A stretch of 64,000 bases of DNA, taken from NCBI GenBank assembly GCA_039028895.1, contig JBCCHF010000022.1:36426-100425 (forward strand), in the 5' to 3' direction. The number at the start of each line of letters is the position of its first letter. The stretch's first letter is position 1. Shown here piece after piece: positions 35,728 through 42,585 of this stretch. The DNA comes from JAHDCJ01 sp039028895 (GTDB taxonomy: Bacteria; Bacteroidota; Bacteroidia; Chitinophagales; Saprospiraceae). The position numbers were made by a program, and so were the translations under genes. The notes under the pieces were generated by a model. It worked only from the letters and a program-made list of their open reading frames with translations. It did not search any database and was not told the origin of the DNA.

Positions 35728-36483
35728 CTACCTCACTCGCTTCATATTCTGAATGGAGAAAAATGATTCTTTCATTGGGATATCGAATTGGAGATCCGTG
35801 TATTCAAGTATGGTCTTATGGCCTTCCTCTTCGGCTGGTACAACTTCCAGTCTTGAAGGCAGGTTGCGATCACCAAATCTTTTGATATCCTTTCCGGAAA
35901 TGGTGTTGATCAGGAATCCGTCTTCATCATAGAATTCTGATTTTAACTCGATATAGTCATTCATTTCGACCCATACGATAATCTTTCCCCACACCACTGC
36001 AACATCATCATGGGGAAGCATCTCGATTTTCCAGCACTTCATACCGTCGATCTCCTCCTCTCCCAATAACTTGTGATCGTAGTCGTTGATTGGTGAAGAC
36101 TGGTTGACAAGGTCGTCGTTTTTCAGATCTGATCCCATCCACGACTGCATCATCATTGATGGGGGTAATTTTACGACCCGGTCAATGCTGGGTTGCCAGT
36201 TCCACATTTCTTTTTCTCTTTTCAGGAATGCGATACCCCGATCACGGGCAGGGCTGGTAACCAAGACAAGGGCGAGGTCTTCTCCACTGCTCCAACTCTT
36301 TAAAGACATTTCCCGCGTCCAGTCCGGACGAATGATCTTCATGGTCATTAATGCCTTACTGCTATTGCCGTTTAGCTTGTCCTGAGCTTTTTGGATAATA
36401 GCTTTTGGATCGTCAACAGTATCAGGTTGAAAGGCAAGAAGTGGGAGCAGGAAAAAGGCAAAAAAATATGATAGCTTTTTCAT
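35728..36483 (-). CDS. LolA-like outer-membrane lipoprotein-sorting protein
   Basis: 251 residues with a signal peptide (LLAFQP, about residue 20). It matches the TP0789-type LolA-like family: TMKIIRPDWTREMSLKSWSSG, TSPARDRGIAFLKREKEMWNW, PPSMMMQSWMGSDLKNDDLV, then HKLLGEEEIDGMKCWKIEM and VWGKIIVWVEM...SEFYDEDGFLINTISGKDI. Such proteins form half-barrels that shuttle lipids or lipoproteins across the periplasm. First gene of the transport cluster (then two permeases, ATPase, beta-barrel). Cargo unknown. Confidence 0.9.
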   Translation of the reverse strand: MKKLSYFFAFFLLPLLAFQPDTVDDPKAIIQKAQDKLNGNSSKALMTMKIIRPDWTREMSLKSWSSGEDLALVLVTSPARDRGIAFLKREKEMWNWQPSIDRVVKLPPSMMMQSWMGSDLKNDDLVNQSSPINDYDHKLLGEEEIDGMKCWKIEMLPHDDVAVVWGKIIVWVEMNDYIELKSEFYDEDGFLINTISGKDIKRFGDRNLPSRLEVVPAEEEGHKTILEYTDLQFDIPMKESFFSIQNMKRVR

Positions 36484-36624
36484 GTAAATTTTATGATTGA
36501 TTCTATAGTTCTATTTACGAATATTGTGCCTGATTTTCAATTCACAAATTGTAGAATAAAGGTGTTTTTAGACGAATGATATTCCTCATCGGACCAACTG
36601 ACATCAGTCAATTTTTCTAACAAG

Positions 36625-39600
36625 CTAAGACAGGTCATTAAGTTGTTGCCTGATGCGATCAATTTCGGTTTTAATACTTTCCGAGAAAGCTTCATCAGGA
36701 ACGCTAAGATGTTGCTCAATTTCGGACTTGATGGCACTCAAATCGTTTTTGAATTCCGGTAACGGGGAATAAAGATTAGATAATTTGTGGCTGATATAAG
36801 TGTCTAGGTATTTTTGTTTTTCGGAAAGGAAGGTTTTTGCAGAAATGACCTTTGATTCTTCCTGCTTTTGTTTATCCAGTATCTGGATCATTTTGGAAGT
36901 AAGCTCTTTAACGGTTTCAATCTTCTGAATCATCAGTTGCTTTTCCCTGATATCTTTATCTCCATTGGCCAGAAGGTCTAAAAGCTCATTCTTTTTGGTA
37001 CGTAATTCAACAAGTTCTTTTTCTATGTCTTCAATTTCCTTTTTAAGAACAAATTTAGCGGAACCCTCAGCCATATTAACGAGTTGAGGTCGCAGGTAAT
37101 TCAACTTTTCTATAATGGAGATTTCTGTTTTTTCTAATCCTTCCAACTCTTGTTTTGCAGGTAATTTCCCTGCTCTGATTGAAGATGTCAGGGTCTCCAG
37201 GTAAAGGTCTAACCCTTTCTTTTGTTCGGCCAGGTCTTCTCCAGCTTTTTTCACATCTTGAATCTCTTTCTCAATGATCCTGATCCTTTCATCAATAAAT
37301 GAATTCAGGTGAGATAATAAATCTTCCCTGACGCGGGTAAGGAAGGTTTTTCCCATATGGACACCCAATGTTCTGTAGGCCTCAAAGTCCGACTCTCCAA
37401 ATTCGACCTTTGGCCATATATCATATGGGAAACCAGGCTTGGAAGACGCATATTCAATAAGATTATCGGGTAGTGCTTCATCTAGCACCGACTTGACATA
37501 ATACAAATAAGACGTTTCGCCAGAGACATAATAGATGGTACCTAATTGTACACAGGATTCTGCCAAAGATAAGCCTGCCTGGCCCGTGTCAGGCTTTTCA
37601 AATATGGAGCGGTCCAATTCGATCCGCGAAACGCCATAACTTTTAGCCAATGCATCAGTTTGGGCAAAAAGATCTTTAAAAAGAAAGAAATCATGTACAA
37701 CTGTAAAATCACAGATAATAATATGATCGCAACGCCTCTGGATTAAAGGAATCAGACCAAAATTGTCACCACTATGATCACCTTCCGAAATGTTGACATA
37801 CCTGGATCGTTCATCAAACCGACCCATTGCGGATTTGATATAATTCGGGAAGGAGTAGTTAAACTCAGAATCTGGTTTGCTGTATCGATAATAGAGCGGA
37901 TTTTCTACCCATGCTCCCAACCTGAGATTGAGTGCATTCAAAAGAAAAGATTGTGCTGCGAAACTGTAAATACCCATTCCCGAATTTAGAAACGCGGTTG
38001 AATTGGTCTGGGCATCGGTTAGTTTGGTTTTACCATCTTTATAAACGGAAGTTTGGACATAATGGGTAGCTTCAGAACCAACATAGAACTTGGAAAAAAT
38101 AAAGGGCAAACCTTTTCTTTGGCGCCGAACAGCTTCTTCTGATTTATGCACATTCACCGAAGCGTTGATTATATGGTAAGGACCACTGAAATTGTCATCA
38201 CCGATTTCGTGCATTGCAAGAAGTGCATCGTTGCGGAGATTAACCAGATGACCGCCTCGACTTCGTGCCTCGGTGAATAAAAAAGCTGTAGAGATCTTGT
38301 CTTTGAAAAAATAGTGCAGATTACTTCTGTCTGCCCGACTGAAAAGGATGAAAAGTAGAATGAAGATGGCTGAAACGGCAAAACTTATGTATATCATCCT
38401 TTCGGAAACAATGTCAAAAGGCGGGTTAACGAATAGTTTGAAAACCCACTTAGACAGGGTAGAAAAAAAGAGAATAACCAATAAGATAGCCGCCAAATTA
38501 GACAGGTAATGATAGACCCAAGCCGAACGCGCCTCTGGTTGTCTGGCAACTTTTGCCTTCCGATAATTAAAGAAAAGGCCTAGGATAAATAACAGAATCG
38601 CAAAGATAAGTGTTTCCCAACCTCCGATAAGCGTGGATAAAAGATAGATAACAGGCAATATCAGAGACACAATAACCACAATGAGTCCAGCACCGTGCAT
38701 GCCATGGAAGGCTTTTTTGATCTCTTCATAATTTGAAGACTTCCTTGCAGAAAGATAGTGCACAAACTGAAGAGGATATAATGCCCCAAATAGTCCTGCT
38801 GCAATAGCGGCTGCATAACCAAAAACTACCCAATAGTCTTCAGTATCAGACGGCGGCAAAGAAGCAAAAAGATTCAGCTTCTGGACCAAGGCAGTGAGCA
38901 AAATGATGAAATAGATCCAGACATAACCATATAACTCAAAGCGATTTACCCGCTTGGCGATAAAGCTATCATGATCATTAGGGCGCACCCTGAGCATCAA
39001 AAAGAAGAGGAAGATTAAAGCATAAAGCACACCTGCACCAATCAGCATGATCAGTTTAGGTCGATTAGATTTATCGAGTAGAGCCAATTGGACTTCGTTA
39101 AGAGCAGCCCAAAAGCCACTTGCCCAATTACTTAGTTGATCAAGGGAAAAAGATGGTCCGCTTTGCTGAAAATGGTTACTTAGAAACTCGAAAAAAGCTT
39201 CATTCGAAAACCAGTATAAAAAATAGGAATGACCACTTACGGCAAAAAACAGCATGACGATAAATGCAGCAAAGCCATATGCCCAGCCACCAAACCAAAC
39301 GCCAAGGATATTACGCATGCTGGTTTTCGAGGCTACTCCAGGCAAAAAACCGCGGTACCTTTTGAGATGTTCCAACTGCTGATTAGCCGTAGGTGATTTG
39401 CCTGTAGGTGCTGGAGGCAGATCTGAAATAAAAGGGGAGTTGTGACTGTCTACGCCAAATTTCCCATGATTTGATTTTTCCCCTGTTAACAGGCTTGTCA
39501 GGCAGGTGGCCATAAACCCCCCTGCTGAGACCGAACTCATATAGTCTATGCGCCTAAAGAAATTTTTCTTCATCAGAGCCTGCATAAAACCAAGTGTCAT

Positions 39601-39777
39601 AATGGACGAACCAATACCCCCACTGGAGAAACAAATCCCCCATGTTCCTTCCCGGGATTCTTCCTCAGTAATGCCATTGACTGCCCTGTGCTTGGCGATA
39701 TAGGTCTGCTCGGCCTCTATCACTCTGGAGAGGTCGTTGGTGTAATCAGGGAATTTTGAAATTTCGGAATCTGGCAT
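36625..39777 (-). CDS. Large patatin-like protein with membrane domain and C-terminal coiled coil
   Basis: 1050 residues from the ATG at 39777 (MPDSEISKFPDY). Residues about 45-130 begin a patatin fold: oxyanion loop FSSGGIGSSIM (50-60) and nucleophile elbow SVSAGG with S84, where the first Gly of GxSxG is Ser. The patatin domain is interrupted by about 8 membrane helices (residues about 165-480) and resumes with NASVNVHKSEEAV... and ISEGDHSGDNFGLIPLIQRR. There the usual DGG/DGA catalytic Asp is replaced in EGDH. Residues about 820-1050 are a Lys/Glu-rich coiled coil. It could be a phospholipase or an inactive relative. It stands alone between two operons. Confidence 0.85.
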   Translation of the reverse strand: MPDSEISKFPDYTNDLSRVIEAEQTYIAKHRAVNGITEEESREGTWGICFSSGGIGSSIMTLGFMQALMKKNFFRRIDYMSSVSAGGFMATCLTSLLTGEKSNHGKFGVDSHNSPFISDLPPAPTGKSPTANQQLEHLKRYRGFLPGVASKTSMRNILGVWFGGWAYGFAAFIVMLFFAVSGHSYFLYWFSNEAFFEFLSNHFQQSGPSFSLDQLSNWASGFWAALNEVQLALLDKSNRPKLIMLIGAGVLYALIFLFFLMLRVRPNDHDSFIAKRVNRFELYGYVWIYFIILLTALVQKLNLFASLPPSDTEDYWVVFGYAAAIAAGLFGALYPLQFVHYLSARKSSNYEEIKKAFHGMHGAGLIVVIVSLILPVIYLLSTLIGGWETLIFAILLFILGLFFNYRKAKVARQPEARSAWVYHYLSNLAAILLVILFFSTLSKWVFKLFVNPPFDIVSERMIYISFAVSAIFILLFILFSRADRSNLHYFFKDKISTAFLFTEARSRGGHLVNLRNDALLAMHEIGDDNFSGPYHIINASVNVHKSEEAVRRQRKGLPFIFSKFYVGSEATHYVQTSVYKDGKTKLTDAQTNSTAFLNSGMGIYSFAAQSFLLNALNLRLGAWVENPLYYRYSKPDSEFNYSFPNYIKSAMGRFDERSRYVNISEGDHSGDNFGLIPLIQRRCDHIIICDFTVVHDFFLFKDLFAQTDALAKSYGVSRIELDRSIFEKPDTGQAGLSLAESCVQLGTIYYVSGETSYLYYVKSVLDEALPDNLIEYASSKPGFPYDIWPKVEFGESDFEAYRTLGVHMGKTFLTRVREDLLSHLNSFIDERIRIIEKEIQDVKKAGEDLAEQKKGLDLYLETLTSSIRAGKLPAKQELEGLEKTEISIIEKLNYLRPQLVNMAEGSAKFVLKKEIEDIEKELVELRTKKNELLDLLANGDKDIREKQLMIQKIETVKELTSKMIQILDKQKQEESKVISAKTFLSEKQKYLDTYISHKLSNLYSPLPEFKNDLSAIKSEIEQHLSVPDEAFSESIKTEIDRIRQQLNDLS

Positions 39778-39918
39778 TGAGCCAAATATAAAAAAATGTA
39801 CCCGCCATATAACCAATTCTAAAATTTAACCGGAGATATTAAGGCAATTTTAGGTGGTTAGAAACCTAGTAATAAATTCAAATTCAAACCCAAGATCAAA
39901 CTCAAAGGCTGTTGGATA

Positions 39919-41028
39919 TTAGCCTTTTGGCTGGGGGTTTTCTGCGGGCGTATTCATAACTTTTGTTTGTTGCCTGATAGATTCTTTGTGAATGTTTTCC
40001 CAAAGTTCGCGACCAAATTCTTCATTGATACCTTTTTTATGCATCAGATTAATGCGACTTTTAAGGATGGCCTTCCACCGACTCATTTGCAGGATCGTGA
40101 TATTATTATCACGCTTGTATTCACCAATTTCTCTGACCATCTCCATTCGTTTTCCAAGCATGGACAGAATCTCATAATCGAGAATGTCGATATTATTGCG
40201 AATGTCTTCCAATCTTGTATTAAACGTTTGATTGTCAGAAATACTTTGCCGGATTTGCAGTTGTGATAGGATCTTGCCCAACTGATCTGGCGTAACCTGT
40301 TGTTTGGCGTCGCTCAATGCTTCGTCAGGATTGCAATGTGTTTCTATCATCAGGCCGTCGAAATTGAGGTCCATAGCTTTTTGTGATAGCTGAAGCAAGA
40401 TATCTCTATTGCCTGCGATATGACTGGGGTCGCAAATGATCTCAATCTCTGGAATTCTTCTTCTCAATTCGATCGGGATTTCCCAGTTGGGGGTATTCCG
40501 GTAGGGCGAATTGGCTTTGTAATGTGAAAATCCACGATGGATCACGGCTATTTTTTTAATACCAGCTTTGTAAAGTCGCTCAATGGCGCCTATCCAGAGT
40601 TCCAGATCAGGATTAATAGGGTTTTTTACGATTACGGGAATATCCACTCCTTTTAACGCGTCGGCGATTTCCTGAACTGCAAACGGGTTTACAGTTGTAC
40701 GTGCGCCTATCCACAGGATATCCACCTGGTTACGCAAGGCTTCGAAAACATGTTTAGTATTGGCAACTTCGATGCAAACAGGTAAGCCGGTTACTTTTTT
40801 GACTCTGTTGAGCCATTGGATTGCTGGTGCACCGATACCCTCAAAACTGTTAGGTCTGGTGCGTGGTTTCCAGATGCCGGCACGGAGAATTTGTGCTCCG
40901 GCTTTATAGGCACCGAGGCAACTTTCGAATACTTGCCTGTCGGTTTCCGCACTACACGGACCGGCAATAACCACAGGGCGCTTGCTATCAATTCCAAGTT
41001 GCCAGTCTTTCATTTTAATAATGTCCAT
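39919..41028 (-). CDS. Bifunctional 3-deoxy-7-phosphoheptulonate synthase / chorismate mutase
   Basis: 369 residues. Residues 1-255 are an AroAI-beta/KDO8P-synthase-like DAHP synthase (VVIAGPCSAETDRQVFE, AGIWKPRTRPNSFEGIG, AVIHRGFSHY, ICDPSHIAGNR, DGLMIETHCNP). Residues about 265-355 are an AroQ chorismate mutase (RLEDIRNNIDILDYEILSMLGKRMEMVREIGEYKRDNNI...). It joins the first shikimate step to the chorismate-to-prephenate step, the classical Bacteroidota arrangement with feedback through the mutase domain. It lies 11 bases after pheA in one operon under the Phe/Tyr leader. Confidence 0.95.
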   Translation of the reverse strand: MDIIKMKDWQLGIDSKRPVVIAGPCSAETDRQVFESCLGAYKAGAQILRAGIWKPRTRPNSFEGIGAPAIQWLNRVKKVTGLPVCIEVANTKHVFEALRNQVDILWIGARTTVNPFAVQEIADALKGVDIPVIVKNPINPDLELWIGAIERLYKAGIKKIAVIHRGFSHYKANSPYRNTPNWEIPIELRRRIPEIEIICDPSHIAGNRDILLQLSQKAMDLNFDGLMIETHCNPDEALSDAKQQVTPDQLGKILSQLQIRQSISDNQTFNTRLEDIRNNIDILDYEILSMLGKRMEMVREIGEYKRDNNITILQMSRWKAILKSRINLMHKKGINEEFGRELWENIHKESIRQQTKVMNTPAENPQPKG

Positions 41029-41039
41029 AACAGTTTGAT

Positions 41040-41873
41040 TTATATAGGTTTAACTTCGGCACATGGATAGATGCCTAATATTTTTAATTGGTTAGCGAAA
41101 GGTTTGATTTTATGGATAGCGGACCTGAGTTTTTCCTGGTCGCTGAATTCCATATCGAGGTAGAAGAAGTATTCCCAGGCCTTTTCTTTCATCGGCATTG
41201 ATTGCACTTTAGAAAGGTTAATATCGTGATTGGCGATGATCGTAAGTACTTTAGCCAATAGGCCTTTTTCGTGTGCCAGGTTAAAGCAAATAGATGCCTT
41301 GCCTTTACTGTAGTTGACCTGTCCATTTGTACCTTTTTGGGCGATAACCAAAAACCGGGTGAAGTTATCAGCATAGGTTTCAATACCTTTGGCCAGCGTT
41401 TCCATTTGGTAAATGTTGGCAGCCTGAGCGGAGGCGATTACGGCTTTTCCGGCAGTTGGCCTGGCAGCCAGATCGCGTGCAGATGCGGCAGTATCAACAT
41501 CTTCAACCAATTTGATATGTGGATGATCCAGGAAGAATTCTGCACATTGCCTTAATGCCATGGGATGCGATCTTACTTCATCAATTTCACTGATGTCCTG
41601 TTTGTGGCTGGCTAGCAAATGGTGAGTGATCCTGAGATATACCTCTCCAATTATGCGATACATTGACTCTCGTAGCAAGGCATAATTCGGCAAAATTGAC
41701 CCTACAAGTGAGTTTTCAATTGCCAAAACCCCATAATCGGCTTCTCCTTGTTTCAGGTGTTTGAAAATTTGCCTGAAGGAGTCACATTCCAACAACTCCA
41801 CATCTTGTCCAAAATGCTTTTGAACGGCCACATCGTGGTAGGATCCTTTTATGCCTTGTATCGCAATTTTCAT
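41040..41873 (-). CDS. pheA: Prephenate dehydratase
   Basis: 277 residues. Catalytic domain (residues 1-180): MKIAIQGIKGSYHDVA, GVLAIENSLVGSI, and the essential TRF motif in YADNFTRFLVI. ACT domain (residues about 195-272): KASICFNLAHEKGLLAKVLTIIANHDINLSKVQSMPM, the Phe-binding ESRP-like region (here SMPMKEKAWEYFFYLDM). Converts prephenate to phenylpyruvate. No mutase domain is fused here because the mutase is on the next gene. First structural gene of the operon; the attenuator terminator ends about 14 bases before its ATG. Confidence 0.95.
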   Translation of the reverse strand: MKIAIQGIKGSYHDVAVQKHFGQDVELLECDSFRQIFKHLKQGEADYGVLAIENSLVGSILPNYALLRESMYRIIGEVYLRITHHLLASHKQDISEIDEVRSHPMALRQCAEFFLDHPHIKLVEDVDTAASARDLAARPTAGKAVIASAQAANIYQMETLAKGIETYADNFTRFLVIAQKGTNGQVNYSKGKASICFNLAHEKGLLAKVLTIIANHDINLSKVQSMPMKEKAWEYFFYLDMEFSDQEKLRSAIHKIKPFANQLKILGIYPCAEVKPI

Positions 41874-41887
41874 ATGGTCTAAAAATG

Positions 41888-41920
41888 AAAAAAGCTCCGA
41901 ATGTTATCCGGAGCTTTTTT
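41888..41920 (-). terminator. Attenuator terminator before pheA
   Basis: On the minus strand, AGCTCCG (41917-41911) and CGGAGCT (41899-41893) form the stem, extended by A/T tracts, followed by TTTTTT (41893-41888). It lies in the leader, between the leader peptide stop and the pheA ATG at 41873, so it acts as an attenuator and not as an end-of-operon signal. Confidence 0.8.
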
Positions 41921-41951
41921 GGTGAAATAGGTTATTTCTTCAATACCGGAT
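41906..41951 (-). promoter_or_regulatory. Antiterminator pairing in the phe leader
   Basis: On the minus strand, ATCCGG (41951-41946) overlaps the leader peptide stop codon (TGA at 41953-41951). It can pair with CCGGAT (41911-41906), which contains the last bases of the terminator 5' arm. Pairing blocks the terminator. A ribosome that reaches the stop codon would cover ATCCGG and allow termination. Confidence 0.6.
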
Positions 41952-42025
41952 CAGGTTTGAGTACCAAAAAAGTAAAAGTAATATTTACTGGAATTGAGAA
42001 ATCCTATGTCGTATTTTTTAGTCAC
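41951..42025 (-). CDS. Aromatic leader peptide (Tyr/Phe-rich)
   Basis: 24 codons starting GTG at 42025 and ending TGA at 41953-41951. Residues 14-21 read KYYFYFFG; Tyr 5, 15, 16, 18 and Phe 9, 17, 19, 20 make 8 of 24 residues aromatic. No ATG start exists in frame, and GTG follows a candidate promoter at 42046-42077 at the right distance. Translating ribosomes would stall when charged tRNA-Phe or tRNA-Tyr is scarce. Too short for an ORF caller. Confidence 0.75.
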   Translation of the reverse strand: MTKKYDIGFLNSSKYYFYFFGTQT

Positions 42026-42045
42026 TTTGTGTGCTTTGTTTGAAA

Positions 42046-42077
42046 CAAATATTTATGATTCTGATCGCAATGTCAAA
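42046..42077 (-). promoter_or_regulatory. Promoter of the pheA leader
   Basis: On the minus strand, TTTG (42077-42074), 20 bases, then AATATTTG (42053-42046), one mismatch from TAnnTTTG. Start site would be near 42039, 14 bases before the leader GTG. Confidence 0.5.
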
Positions 42078-42259
42078 TATTTTTCACAAAATTTTTCAAA
42101 TATTTTTTGATCCAAATAAAATGGAGAATTTTTTTTCATTTTGGATATCGTATTTTTTTGGGATTCAAAATTATTGATAGTCAGTCACTTGTGTAGGATG
42201 ACTTTGCTTTGGGTTTTCCAGCTTCCACGAAAAAAAATGTTAAAGTAAGTTTAGTGCTG
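42078..42259. other. AT-rich spacer between two divergent leader regions
   Basis: About 180 bases, strongly AT-rich (runs of T near 42128-42137 and 42151-42159), containing no ORF or identifiable site beyond the two flanking promoters. Confidence 0.4.
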
Positions 42260-42290
42260 TTGATTCAGAAAAAAATAGTTTCTACATTTG
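42260..42290 (+). promoter_or_regulatory. Promoter of the sulfur-assimilation operon
   Basis: TTG (42260-42262, preceded by G where the consensus has T), 20 bases, then TACATTTG (42283-42290), an exact TAnnTTTG. Predicted start near 42297, about 13 bases before the leader ATG at 42310. Confidence 0.65.
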
Positions 42291-42309
42291 ATCCATCGAA
42301 ACAATTGTA

Positions 42310-42426
42310 ATGAAAGATAATTTCTCAAATAAAAATAATCATTTAGTCTCCCTAGATAACATGTGTTGCTCTATGATGATGTGTTGTTGTCGTTGTATGA
42401 CTTCATCAGGGAGTAACTTTATTTAG
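42310..42426 (+). CDS. Cys/Met leader peptide
   Basis: 38 codons from ATG 42310 to TAG 42424-42426. Residues 18-30 read MCCSMMMCCCRCM: 6 Cys and 5 Met in 13 residues. An internal ATG at 42361 could give a 21-residue version with the same block. It lies behind an exact TAnnTTTG element and before two terminator hairpins. The operon that follows makes cysteine and methionine, so the codons match the products. Too short for an ORF caller. Confidence 0.82.
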   Translation: MKDNFSNKNNHLVSLDNMCCSMMMCCCRCMTSSGSNFI

Positions 42427-42453
42427 AAACGAATAGTTAACGAAAAATATAAG

Positions 42454-42485
42454 GCCTTCCTGATAAGTATCAGGGAGGCTTTTTT
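42454..42485 (+). terminator. Attenuator terminator 1
   Basis: GCCTTCCTGATA and TATCAGGGAGGC form a 12-bp stem with one T-G pair and a small loop, followed by TTTTTT (42480-42485). Placed 28 bases after the leader stop codon. Confidence 0.85.
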
Positions 42486-42490
42486 GATTT

Positions 42491-42523
42491 AGGGCCTTCC
42501 ATTTTGGAGGGCCTTTCTTTTTT
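42491..42523 (+). terminator. Second terminator in the cys/met leader
   Basis: AGGGCCTTCC (42491-42500) pairs with GGAGGGCCT (42506-42514) with one bulge, followed by a T-rich tract interrupted by C (42514-42523). Its arms share GGCCTTCC with hairpin 1, so the two could also cross-pair. A tandem terminator would tighten repression. Confidence 0.7.
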
Positions 42524-42585
42524 CCTGTCAGTTGATAATTTTTCGGCTGATCGTGATTATAAGAGACAACTTAAAATGTTAAACA

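Larger units (their letters stand above)
42348..42523 (+). promoter_or_regulatory. Four-segment ribosome-mediated attenuator of the cys/met operon
   Basis: Segment 1, CTCCCTAGAT (42348-42357), can pair with segment 2, ATCAGGGAG (42405-42413, the end of the leader gene). Segment 2 can alternatively pair with segment 3, CTTCCTGAT (42456-42464), the 5' arm of the terminator. Segment 3 otherwise pairs with segment 4, ATCAGGGAGG (42469-42478), followed by a T run. Segments 2 and 4 share ATCAGGGAG, so the choice is mutually exclusive. A ribosome stalled on the Cys/Met block leaves segment 2 free and favours read-through; one at the stop codon covers it and favours termination. Confidence 0.75.

Noticed and set aside
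39778..39816. 13-residue extension of the patatin-like protein
   Set aside because: Upstream start is non-ATG and adds an isolated hydrophobic segment; the ATG at 39777 has a normal context.
41880..42585. Riboswitch (SAM, cobalamin) in the region between the two amino-acid operons
   Set aside because: No conserved SAM or B12 box could be read; both sides are better explained by leader peptides and terminators.
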